A DNA stretch of 64,000 nt from an uncultured Prochlorococcus sp. (GCA_902519235.1 CABYJE010000003.1:1-64000); one strand, 5' to 3'; positions 7,928 to 16,540 are shown, numbered from the stretch's first letter. Notes: generated from the sequence alone by a model not told the origin. A program made the numbers and translations.

Positions 7928-8302
7928 TTAAATCTCTTGTAGGTTCAGTTTTTTTTTAGATTCCAGGAGTATTTCTTTTAACCTTTCACTCTTCATTTCT
8001 AAAGAACCCTTTTCAGTCTCCCAAACTTGCATTTGGTTTCTCATAGCTCTATCAATATTTGCAGCTTTCATATCTAGCTCTTCAATTTCAACTTCAACCT
8101 GTTTTCTATAAAACTCATCATTGCAGAGTTGTGGTAACTGTTCATTCCAGAACCAATGATTTGTTTCAGGTGTAATACCTGAGAATGTTGGATCTTCTTT
8201 TGACCTAGCTTGAGAATCTTCTTTGACTCTTTGCAATGTAGTGGCATAAATATTGCCAGTTACTTTTAAGAAGTTTGCTAGTGGGTGTGATTTAGAAATC
8301 AT
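7928..8302 (-). CDS. Hypothetical coiled-coil protein ending at an A9 run
   Basis: 124-aa ORF; start overlaps the upstream stop; ...LKEILLESKKKLNLQEI*. Confidence 0.7.
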   Translation of the reverse strand: MISKSHPLANFLKVTGNIYATTLQRVKEDSQARSKEDPTFSGITPETNHWFWNEQLPQLCNDEFYRKQVEVEIEELDMKAANIDRAMRNQMQVWETEKGSLEMKSERLKEILLESKKKLNLQEI

Positions 8303-8688
8303 ATTCTTGGCCTCCCATAATGATCTAAGTTGCGAACACTTCTATATTCTCTTTTGGCCTTTTCTTCTAAGTTTCTTTGTCTTAACGCTTCAGTTTTTTC
8401 AACCATTGATGCAACCATTTGATCATATTCATCTTTTTCTTTTAACTTACGTTCCCAATAGCCAGTTGAGATTTTTAAGTAAGCTGCAAGTTCTTTATGG
8501 TTACGTTCAATAATTGATTTTAAGGTTAATCCAAATTTAGTTGGATCTACTGGTTGGCCATAAGGCCTCTTTGGTAATAGACCAGCAGAACCTTCAAAAG
8601 AATTAATTAGAGTTTCAATTTCTCTAGCCTCATGTTCAACCTTTTGTTGGTCATCAAAGGACTTAAATAAGCGTTCTTCTAAACTCAT
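8299..8688 (-). CDS. Hypothetical element protein
   Basis: Start MSLEERLFKSFDDQQKVEH at 8688 preferred; coupled to the next gene. Confidence 0.65.
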   Translation of the reverse strand: MSLEERLFKSFDDQQKVEHEAREIETLINSFEGSAGLLPKRPYGQPVDPTKFGLTLKSIIERNHKELAAYLKISTGYWERKLKEKDEYDQMVASMVEKTEALRQRNLEEKAKREYRSVRNLDHYGRPRI

Positions 8689-8852
8689 AGACGTAATAAG
8701 AAAAGGGACATTCCTGAGTCCCAGAGAGAGGCAGTTCAAAGGCTACACTAAGACCCCACACCTATTGTAGTTACTGGGTTCTAGCTATGTTTTAAGTCAA
8801 CTTTTATGTACTAATATCTACAGGTAAACCAAGTAAAATATGAAGCAATATG

Positions 8853-9047
8853 TCAGCGTTTTAGATAATAATTAGGTTTAGTTCTCTTAAAAGGTTTTTT
8901 AAATACTACTAACCATTTTAAAAATTCTTTCCAATCTTTAGCCTTACAAAATGCCATGTGAATCTCATGCCGTTGACTTACTGAATAACAGCGTTGGTTC
9001 ATTATCTTTGCAAGAGTTCTTGAATGAAGTGGAATTTCGTCTCTCAT
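8853..9047 (-). CDS. Small basic hypothetical protein
   Basis: 64-aa ORF whose start abuts the upstream stop. Confidence 0.5.
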   Translation of the reverse strand: MRDEIPLHSRTLAKIMNQRCYSVSQRHEIHMAFCKAKDWKEFLKWLVVFKKPFKRTKPNYYLKR

Positions 9048-9355
9048 TAGTAATCACACTCCCTCTCTAAACAATCAGGCGGATAATAGATTTTATAATC
9101 ACACTCCACACAAGCCCATTTAGCTGAAGGCATTTCTAAAGTACAGCCCATAATTGCCCATTTACCAGAGTGAGCAGCTTCAGCAGTTGGCATACCCCAA
9201 AGACAAGGTTTAATAGATTTTTTTGCTTTGCATTTTGGACAGTTTTGAATTTTATGCCAGCGATATTCGCCATCAAAAAGCTTGTAGCAATTTTCCATTA
9301 ACTTTCCTCGAAAGTACCAAGTGTCATCAATAGGTGGTGGATCTTTTCTTTTCAT
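9047..9355 (-). CDS. Zinc-ribbon-like small protein
   Basis: CPKCKAKKSIKPC ... WACVECDY paired CxxC motifs. Confidence 0.65.
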   Translation of the reverse strand: MKRKDPPPIDDTWYFRGKLMENCYKLFDGEYRWHKIQNCPKCKAKKSIKPCLWGMPTAEAAHSGKWAIMGCTLEMPSAKWACVECDYKIYYPPDCLERECDY

Positions 9356-9357
9356 AA

Positions 9358-10593
9358 TTATTGTTGTTGCTGTTGTTGTTGACGTAATAATTTTGCTGTT
9401 AGTAGAGCATCATTTTTGTTATATGCTTTCTGATAAGTTGAGGAATGAATGTCCTCGCTATGACCCATAAATTTTGAAGCTGTAGCAGTATTGATATTTA
9501 AATTTGCGGTTCGATAGCCATACGCGTGTCTCAAGTCATACGGCTCAAACCCTGCATCACATTTACCAGCAAACCATTTTGTATATGTGTTATTTACCTT
9601 CTTTAAAACTTTTGAATCATATTCACTAGCGTGATCTATAGAAAAAATCTTATTAACTTCTAAGATATTTAATTCTCTTGCCCAATCCTGATGTAAGGCT
9701 AAAGCAACTCTCCATTCAGTTGGTTTTTTATTTTTTTCTACAGTTAATATTTCTGCAAAAATTTCTCCTTCTTCCTCAAATGGTTTAATACTCCATACTT
9801 CAGATGTTCTTGCACCAAATACAAATTGAGCAGCTAATGCCCAACCCCATTGTCTCTGGGCTGGCAAAAATGATTTATCTTTTCTAGTTCTTACATTCTG
9901 AACGTCATCTCTTAAGGCTCTAACAATTTCAAGATATTCCTCATCAGTTAATCTTTTTCTAGCTCTTTTCTTGAGTTCTGTATTGTATGCCTGTTGTGTA
10001 GCTGTTGCCCACTCCCCAAGTTTTTTTAAATTAGAAATCTCTGCAAACTTTCCAACCAATAAACAATATTTAGCAAAATCTGCTTTTTTCTTTGAAGCCT
10101 TTGGAAATGTATTACCAAGTTCAAAAATATTTTCAGTATTAAAAATTTGATGTTTTTCTAGCTTATTAATATAGTGCTGAATTTGATACCAGTAACCTTC
10201 ACTAGTTTTATCTTTATCTTCCTGACTCCAGAAATACTTTTCATACCTTTTTAGAATATCTCCAACTTTTTTACTAGCTGGTTTTAATTCAATAACTTCT
10301 TCCTCCTCCTTCTTTTGCCAGTTCTCCCATTTAAAAGAACCACCAATTTTTTCATCACTTAATTTTTTAGCTAACCTATGAGCCTCATCAAGATTTTTAA
10401 TATCAGCTTTTAAATTTATTGGAACTCTTTGCTGGATAGTCTGATTAGATTCTGGATTAGTTTTACTTGGCAAATAAGCTCTAAGGGTAAATCCATCTTT
10501 CCTAATCTGTATAGTTACTCCTCTTCTTTCACTCTTCAAAAGCCTATTTCTAGCATCAAGCTTTATATCTAATATTTGTTGTGAATTTGCCAT
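9358..10593 (-). CDS. Tyrosine recombinase/integrase (inner element), polyglutamine C-terminus
   Basis: FGARTSEVWSI (Arg I), YDLRHAYGYRT, MGHSEDIHSSTY motifs; ends RQQQQQQQ. Confidence 0.9.
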   Translation of the reverse strand: MANSQQILDIKLDARNRLLKSERRGVTIQIRKDGFTLRAYLPSKTNPESNQTIQQRVPINLKADIKNLDEAHRLAKKLSDEKIGGSFKWENWQKKEEEEVIELKPASKKVGDILKRYEKYFWSQEDKDKTSEGYWYQIQHYINKLEKHQIFNTENIFELGNTFPKASKKKADFAKYCLLVGKFAEISNLKKLGEWATATQQAYNTELKKRARKRLTDEEYLEIVRALRDDVQNVRTRKDKSFLPAQRQWGWALAAQFVFGARTSEVWSIKPFEEEGEIFAEILTVEKNKKPTEWRVALALHQDWARELNILEVNKIFSIDHASEYDSKVLKKVNNTYTKWFAGKCDAGFEPYDLRHAYGYRTANLNINTATASKFMGHSEDIHSSTYQKAYNKNDALLTAKLLRQQQQQQQ

Positions 10594-10612
10594 TGTTCGG
10601 ATAGAAAAAGTT

Positions 10613-10635
10613 GGTGGCCTTGTCTCGGTGGCCTT
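10613..10635 (+). repeat. GGTGGCCTT x2, 14-bp pitch (right candidate integrase arm sites)
   Basis: Copies at 10613-10621 and 10627-10635. Confidence 0.65.
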
Positions 10636-10703
10636 ATTCTAACCAATATGTACAAATAGGTGCAAGTTGACCTATATTCTGTCAATCAAAAAATGTTTTC
10701 ATT

Positions 10704-10731
10704 TTATAACCCCTGAGAACCCTAGTTATAA
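10704..10731. repeat. Inverted repeat TTATAAC-N14-GTTATAA near right att core
   Basis: Perfect 7-bp arms between int and the tRNA. Confidence 0.4.
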
Positions 10732-10803
10732 CGTGAATTGCTTGACTATGACTGACTTCTTATGATATATATTAATGGTTCGGATACAACTGAATAACCC
10801 GTT

Positions 10804-10890
10804 GGAGGGGTGGTCGAGTGGTTTAAGGCTCTAGTCTTGAAAACTAGCGTGTCTGCAAGGGCACCGTGGGTTCGAATCCCACCCCCTCCG
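10804..10890 (+). tRNA. tRNA-Ser(TGA)
   Basis: GGAGGGG/CCCCTCC acceptor stem, class II long variable arm, CTAGT-cTTGAaa-ACTAG anticodon arm, GGTTCGAATCC T-arm. Confidence 0.96.
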
Positions 10891-10994
10891 TCCTATAAAT
10901 TAATTTCAAAGATCTTAAAATTTAATTTAAAAACTTTTTACAATTTATTTTAATTCAAATTTTTCAATAATATTTCCTAAGTTTTTCCCAAAAA

Positions 10995-11717
10995 ATGACG
11001 AATCAAGGTGAGAATATTACAAAAGATAGGATTGGTTTCGAGAAGTCGAATATAGCATTAGGTTTTTTATATAAGGAATGGTATGAATTAATTTCAAAGT
11101 TTCTTTCTGAAATCGAAGGATTAAATATTGAACTGGGATGCGGTGCAAGTTTTATAGATCAGGTTAATAAAAGCATAAAAAAAACAGACGTTTTTTTAAA
11201 TGAAAATACTGATTTCAAACTTGATGCAATAGATATTGGGAAAGACTTTGAAAACAAAATATCAAATTTAATCTTGGTTAATGTTTTTCATCACATAAGC
11301 GACCCAGAATTATTTTTGAAATCAGCAGAAAAGTCTCTCTTGCCAGGAGGAAGAATAATAATGATTGAACCAAGCAATAATCTATGGAGTAGATTGATCT
11401 ATAACTTTGTAGGTCACGAACCCTTTGATACAAGTCAAGTTGGATGGAACTTTCAATCTAAAGATCCCTTATTAGACTCAAATCAAGCTCTTTCATGGAT
11501 AATTTTTGAAAGGGATTACAAAAAATTCAAAAATTTATTCCCTATGTTTTCTTTAATTCAAAAAAAGAATATAATGACATTTTCATATTTATTAAGTGGA
11601 GGCCATTCTTTCAATACGAGACTTGGTAAGTTGATTAAATTAACCAGAATTATTGAGAAATTCTTCTTTGATAAATATTTAGGGATGTTTAATTTAATAT
11701 GTTTAGAAAAAATTTAA
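10995..11717 (+). CDS. Class I SAM-dependent methyltransferase
   Basis: NIELGCGASF..., LILVNVFHHISDPELFLKSAEKSLLPGGRIIMIEP. Confidence 0.75.
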   Translation: MTNQGENITKDRIGFEKSNIALGFLYKEWYELISKFLSEIEGLNIELGCGASFIDQVNKSIKKTDVFLNENTDFKLDAIDIGKDFENKISNLILVNVFHHISDPELFLKSAEKSLLPGGRIIMIEPSNNLWSRLIYNFVGHEPFDTSQVGWNFQSKDPLLDSNQALSWIIFERDYKKFKNLFPMFSLIQKKNIMTFSYLLSGGHSFNTRLGKLIKLTRIIEKFFFDKYLGMFNLICLEKI

Positions 11718-12247
11718 ATTTCAAATCAACAATATTTAAAATTTTCATATTTTATATAATAATTTATTTTTTTGCTCTCTTTCTTCGATATAGCAATGGG
11801 TTTGAGAATTTAATAATCGATATTGAGTATAGATATTTAGTACTAATAAATGTTATTTCTATATTTCTTGGTCTACCGCTATCTATTGTATTTGACTTAT
11901 TATTGATGAAGTTTTTAGGTTTAAAATATATTGTTTTTTTTGCGCCAATTTTAACTACTTTAGGGGTTGCTCAAATCATAATTTTCAGGAAAACAAATTT
12001 CAGATTGTCAAAAAATATGCCTTTCATACAAAATATTAGAAATCAAGGAATAAAGCATAATTTTGCAAATATTACTTTTAGACCAATTTTCATATTTATA
12101 ATACGCTCTTTCCCAATTTTACCTTTTTCTTTGGGAAGTTATTTCATTGCATCATCAGAGATAAATAAAAGATTGATAATAGTCAATTCACTTATTGGGT
12201 CATACTTTTATTATTTTTCTCTTTTTTTCATTATCCAAATTGTTTAG
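11699..12247 (+). CDS. Integral membrane protein (possible VTT/SNARE-associated-like)
   Basis: Multiple TM segments; ...FRPIFIFIIRSFPILPFSLGSYFIA. Confidence 0.55.
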   Translation: MFRKNLNFKSTIFKIFIFYIIIYFFALFLRYSNGFENLIIDIEYRYLVLINVISIFLGLPLSIVFDLLLMKFLGLKYIVFFAPILTTLGVAQIIIFRKTNFRLSKNMPFIQNIRNQGIKHNFANITFRPIFIFIIRSFPILPFSLGSYFIASSEINKRLIIVNSLIGSYFYYFSLFFIIQIV

Positions 12248-12354
12248 TACATTAAGACCTTTTCATTATTAATTATTTTGTATTTAGAAAGATATTTTCT
12301 TATTCTTCATTTCGCAATTGATATAGAATATTTTTATAAAATATAAATTAAATT

Positions 12355-13035
12355 TTGAAATCAGTGAAAACCCCTTGGGGTGAGATCTCTCCAGAAGTTA
12401 ATCTATTCCCCATTTATTACATAATTTTTATTTATGGATTTGTTTATATCCTTCCTTATGGGGAAAATATTATTGGTTCAACATGGTTTAATTTTTTAAA
12501 AATTGAAGATGGTCCTTTAGAATGGCTTCAGTTTATTGAATACTTAATTTCATCAATATTTGGCATTTTTATCTATTTCAGAAGTAAAAATAAAAGTACA
12601 ATAAATTCATTTATTTGGTTAATTCTCAGCGCTTTTTGCTTCTTCGTTGCCGCCGAAGAAATAAGTTGGGGTGAAAGGATAACAGGTTTTTCTCTTAATT
12701 CTTTAACAGAGATAAGTATTCAAAGTGAAACTAATTTACATAATCTTCCATTTTTCCATGATTTCTTTCTTGATCCTATTTTGGTTGCGATTTGTATTTT
12801 ATTTGGTTGGATAGGTTGGAGAAAATGGCCATATTTGAATTCAATCCCTAACAAAAAATTAAGCTTATTTTTCTTGATAACTGCTTTATATATTTTCTAT
12901 TATGAGATATCGTGGGCCTCTACCGTTGAACATATAAGGAATGATTTAGAAATTTATGAATTTTTACTTTCAACTGGGATATTTTTACATTTTTGGAACA
13001 ACTTGAAATTATTTGTTAACGGAAATTCTAAATAA
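12355..13035 (+). CDS. Hypothetical integral membrane protein
   Basis: 226-aa ORF, TTG start, several TM segments. Confidence 0.6.
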   Translation: MKSVKTPWGEISPEVNLFPIYYIIFIYGFVYILPYGENIIGSTWFNFLKIEDGPLEWLQFIEYLISSIFGIFIYFRSKNKSTINSFIWLILSAFCFFVAAEEISWGERITGFSLNSLTEISIQSETNLHNLPFFHDFFLDPILVAICILFGWIGWRKWPYLNSIPNKKLSLFFLITALYIFYYEISWASTVEHIRNDLEIYEFLLSTGIFLHFWNNLKLFVNGNSK

Positions 13036-13206
13036 TTTGAATTTAACTTTTTTTAATGCAAAATTAATTAAATAAAATACAAAGTTCTTTAAAACTATCT
13101 TGACAAGAATAATTGGCAGAATTAAGTCACTAAGAATCAAAATTTATCAGCAATTTTTACGCTCTTCTTTTTTATTTTTGTTAATATATAATTTTGTTAA
13201 AAACTA

Positions 13207-13407
13207 ATGAGCAAAGGATTCGCAGATAATACATACAAGTCCTTAAAAGCAAAAAAATTTACTTCTTCTAGTGAACCTCAAGGAAGATTAATTCCTTGGT
13301 CACCTTGGCCCCCTGCTAATTTTCAAACAAGATATCCAGCTTTTCCTTTTGTTCTTACAGTACTAATCTTAATAGTTGGTCAATGGTATTTTTCTCTTCT
13401 AAGATGA
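13207..13407 (+). CDS. Small single-TM hypothetical protein
   Basis: 66 aa with C-terminal TM helix. Confidence 0.55.
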   Translation: MSKGFADNTYKSLKAKKFTSSSEPQGRLIPWSPWPPANFQTRYPAFPFVLTVLILIVGQWYFSLLR

Positions 13408-13460
13408 CTTGAAAATGGCTTTTTATTAACATTTAAGTTGAATTTATTTTAAAAATTATT

Positions 13461-14045
13461 TTGTTTTTTTCAATATTATTATTAGCCCATTTTCAAGCAG
13501 CAGTCATCCCAATAGTATTAGGAATAAAATCAATCAATCAATTCAGGCATATAACAAAGAACAAGTTGATACCTTTTGGTTTTATTTTTTTAGGATTAGC
13601 TTCAGTTTCTGAAATGATAGATCATACACAAACATCTTGGATTTATATTGATCATTCCTCTCTATTTAATTGGCTATTTTATTCTTTTCTATCTTTAGGA
13701 CTAACATGTTTATCAATATCAGTTATAAAAAATAAACTTATTCAAATATTTAACTTTTGTATTGCTTTATGTTCAATAACCTCATACTTTATATTTGATA
13801 AAAAAATTGCTCTTTTTTTTCAAGTTCTCATAAGTATTTTTCTAATATTTAATTGGCAAAGAACTTTTAAAGATTGGCTGTTAATGCTTTACCCGATATT
13901 CGGAATTGTATTTACAACATTCTTTGGAACAAATCTCTCAATTAGTGGTGATCAATTTTGGCATATCTTTATAGGACCCTCTGGAACAATAAGCGTCCTT
14001 GTATTTTATTTAATATTAAAAAGGTCGAGCAAAAAATTTATTTAA
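13461..14045 (+). CDS. Hypothetical integral membrane protein
   Basis: 194 aa, many TM segments. Confidence 0.6.
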   Translation: MFFSILLLAHFQAAVIPIVLGIKSINQFRHITKNKLIPFGFIFLGLASVSEMIDHTQTSWIYIDHSSLFNWLFYSFLSLGLTCLSISVIKNKLIQIFNFCIALCSITSYFIFDKKIALFFQVLISIFLIFNWQRTFKDWLLMLYPIFGIVFTTFFGTNLSISGDQFWHIFIGPSGTISVLVFYLILKRSSKKFI

Positions 14046-14052
14046 GATTCTC

Positions 14053-14382
14053 ATGAAAATGATTATATATACGGGTTTTGTAATATGTTTAATCACAATC
14101 ATCTCTCCAATTCAGATTTTTGCTGATACTGCTTTAGATGTTTATATGAATGATTTTTACTCTAAATCGAATGAAGCTAGCCAGATTCTTAAAGAAATTG
14201 AAAATAGTCTAAAAGAGGGATCAAGAAAAAAAGTATGCTCTAGGCAAAGAGAGGCAGCAAGATTAGGCCTATTAGCTAATAAATCATTGATTAAAGCCTT
14301 TGAAATAGAGGGGGCTAATCCACCAATGGGAGCAATAAAGGCAAGTCAACAAAGATGGGAATCTATTCTGAATGAGTGCTGA
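14053..14382 (+). CDS. Secreted/periplasmic small hypothetical protein
   Basis: N-terminal signal-like MKMIIYTGFVICLITIISPIQIFA. Confidence 0.6.
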   Translation: MKMIIYTGFVICLITIISPIQIFADTALDVYMNDFYSKSNEASQILKEIENSLKEGSRKKVCSRQREAARLGLLANKSLIKAFEIEGANPPMGAIKASQQRWESILNEC

Positions 14383-14409
14383 AGAAAGTCAGTAAATCTA
14401 TAAATCCTT

Positions 14410-14844
14410 TTAAATTTGCATTCTAACAGATTTACTAATAAATGGTATTTCAGGTTCAATTCCATAAATACATTGAAAAATCGAATATATAAAAATACAT
14501 AGTGTAAATATAAAAATAATTGAGCCTAATTCAACTATGGGAAATATTCTCAAGAGATATGAAATTATTATCAAAGCAATATCAATGAGTAATGCTTGGC
14601 ATGCGTTATATCTAACGAAATAAGGGACTTTTGGATTCCTTGCTAATCCAGCAAACAAAATTATAAATAATAGAAAACCACCAAAAGGCAATGATTTCTC
14701 AATTAATGCTATTGGGAAAGTTAGAAATAATAGTATTTTTAAAAATGAATATTTATAGAACAAATAATATCCAAAAGGTATTGATGCCTTTAATGGCAAA
14801 GTATACAAAAATACTGATGAGAGTCTCTGGAATATCTGATTCAA
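14410..14844 (-). CDS. Tic20-like membrane protein
   Basis: NPKVPYFVRYNACQALLIDIAL motif typical of cyanobacterial Tic20 family. Confidence 0.75.
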   Translation of the reverse strand: MNQIFQRLSSVFLYTLPLKASIPFGYYLFYKYSFLKILLFLTFPIALIEKSLPFGGFLLFIILFAGLARNPKVPYFVRYNACQALLIDIALIIISYLLRIFPIVELGSIIFIFTLCIFIYSIFQCIYGIEPEIPFISKSVRMQI

Positions 14845-14977
14845 TATATTATTTAAATTTTGTATTCATATTTTAGCCTAATTTTTCTGAACTTAATAAA
14901 TGACTTAGCTTCGAAAAAATCAACTTTGGCAGATGGTTATTAAATATTAGATAATTGATTAAGGTTCATAATTCAAA

Positions 14978-15367
14978 ATGCGTATTCTACATACAATGTT
15001 GAGGGTTGGAGATTTAGATAAATCCATTGATTTCTACGTTAATAGATTAGGAATGAATTTATTAAGAAAAAAGGATTACCCTCATGGAAAATTCACTTTG
15101 GCATTTGTTGGTTATGGCTCAGAAAAAGAAAACACAGTAATTGAATTAACTTATAACTGGGACAAAAAGTCTGAAGACTATGAGCTTGGTGATAAATATG
15201 GTCATATAGCTATTGGAGTAAAAGATATTCATTTAATTTGCCAAGGATTAGAAAATAATGGATGCAAAGTAACAACCAAACCTAAAACAATGAAAAACAG
15301 TACTACTGTCTTGGCTTTTGTTGAGGATCCTGATGGATATAAAATTGAACTTATTGAAAGAGATTAA
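14978..15367 (+). CDS. gloA: Lactoylglutathione lyase (glyoxalase I)
   Basis: [35 protein letters not shown]...[13 protein letters not shown]. Confidence 0.92.
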   Translation: MRILHTMLRVGDLDKSIDFYVNRLGMNLLRKKDYPHGKFTLAFVGYGSEKENTVIELTYNWDKKSEDYELGDKYGHIAIGVKDIHLICQGLENNGCKVTTKPKTMKNSTTVLAFVEDPDGYKIELIERD

Positions 15368-15568
15368 AAGTTCAGAAGTCTCTAATTAAATAAATAAATA
15401 ACTAAAATAAAAAATAATTTAAAAGATTCAATTATCTAATAAATCCATATCCAACTACCGAAAAAAATACATATAAAACAATCCTGGATAGACTCTAAAG
15501 TTTAAAGTGTTCAATAACATTATTTCTAATATTCCAGATCAAAACAAAAAAAACTTAAAACTTTATGT

Positions 15569-15615
15569 AATCTATATTAAATCTATATAGATTATGTAGA
15601 CAATCTATTTAGATT
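15569..15615. promoter_or_regulatory. Phased palindromic operator candidates
   Basis: AATCTATATtaaat (15569), AATCTATATAGATT (15580), AATCTATTTAGATT (15602); start spacing 11 and 22 bp. Confidence 0.5.
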
Positions 15616-15645
15616 AAATTATTATATAGTTATCGCATAAAACTT

Positions 15646-16143
15646 ATGCCTAGTAATTGGTCTAAAATAAGAGATGAATGGCTTGATAAAACGGCCATTG
15701 CGAAAGATGATGCTAAATGGGCATTAGAAGCTTTAATTAATTCTGAAGAAGAGTTATTTGAAATAGAGCAGAAAATAAAGAATAAAGAGGACGCTATAAG
15801 CCAAGTAAAGTTTTTGAAGAAAAAGGTTAAAGAAACTATTTCCTCTAAAGAAATTAGTCTCGATGATATTGCATTAAATACTTCAAATTCAAACAAAGTA
15901 CAGATCTCAGTACCATCAAACCTTACTTATCTTTTGAAAGTTTGGGCCGCAGCAGAAGGAAGAGATCTATCAAGTGTTGCTTTTCAATGTTTAGAAACTG
16001 GTATAAGAGAAATGAAAAGCAAAGGTTCAATACCTTCAGTAGCAGTAAATAGATATGACTCGGCCTGTCAAAAAAGGATTGCACTAGCAGAAGTAAACAA
16101 TCTATTGGAGAAATACGAATTAGCTCAGGATGAAATCAAATAA
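15646..16143 (+). CDS. Coiled-coil protein with ribbon-helix-helix-like domain
   Basis: KVQISVPSNLTYLLKVWAAAEGRDLSSVAFQCLETGIREM resembles RHH/CopG-type. Confidence 0.6.
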   Translation: MPSNWSKIRDEWLDKTAIAKDDAKWALEALINSEEELFEIEQKIKNKEDAISQVKFLKKKVKETISSKEISLDDIALNTSNSNKVQISVPSNLTYLLKVWAAAEGRDLSSVAFQCLETGIREMKSKGSIPSVAVNRYDSACQKRIALAEVNNLLEKYELAQDEIK

Positions 16144-16145
16144 TT

Positions 16146-16538
16146 ATGAAAAACAGAAAAATCATTAAAGGATACAAAACATTAATATCATCAAGATTTA
16201 ATGTAGATACTTTTGTAGATAAATACAAAGATGGAATAATTTATACTCTTTATTCTGATGAATTTAATTCACTTAAAGTTGGTTTTGCTGAAAATGATAA
16301 GGTTCTAGAAAAAAAATTATCAAGTGAAGCATTGATATTATTGAATATGAAAAAAGGCAAAAAGAAAGATCTTTGTTTATTAATAACCACTCTAAAAGAA
16401 CTTGGTATCAAATATTCAGATAATTTTTATTTCAAATACTCAAGTTCTTTAATTAGACATTTATCAACTTTAGGTTGGCCTGTTGGAAGATCACTTTACA
16501 AGCAAAGAAAAATTAAAAAAGAACTTGTATGTGCATAA
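16146..16538 (+). CDS. GIY-YIG/T5orf172-like small protein
   Basis: GIIYTLYSDEFNSLKVGFAENDKVLEKKLSS resembles the N-terminal GIY-YIG-like core; 2 bp after the upstream stop. Confidence 0.5.
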   Translation: MKNRKIIKGYKTLISSRFNVDTFVDKYKDGIIYTLYSDEFNSLKVGFAENDKVLEKKLSSEALILLNMKKGKKKDLCLLITTLKELGIKYSDNFYFKYSSSLIRHLSTLGWPVGRSLYKQRKIKKELVCA

Positions 16539-16540
16539 AT

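Larger units (their letters stand above)
3845..10846. mobile_element. Integrative element at tRNA-Ser (tycheposon/satellite-like), bounded by 45-bp direct repeats
   Basis: Direct tRNA repeats plus Xis-like HTH, primase-polymerase, VapE-like helicase and tyrosine recombinase inside. Confidence 0.88.
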
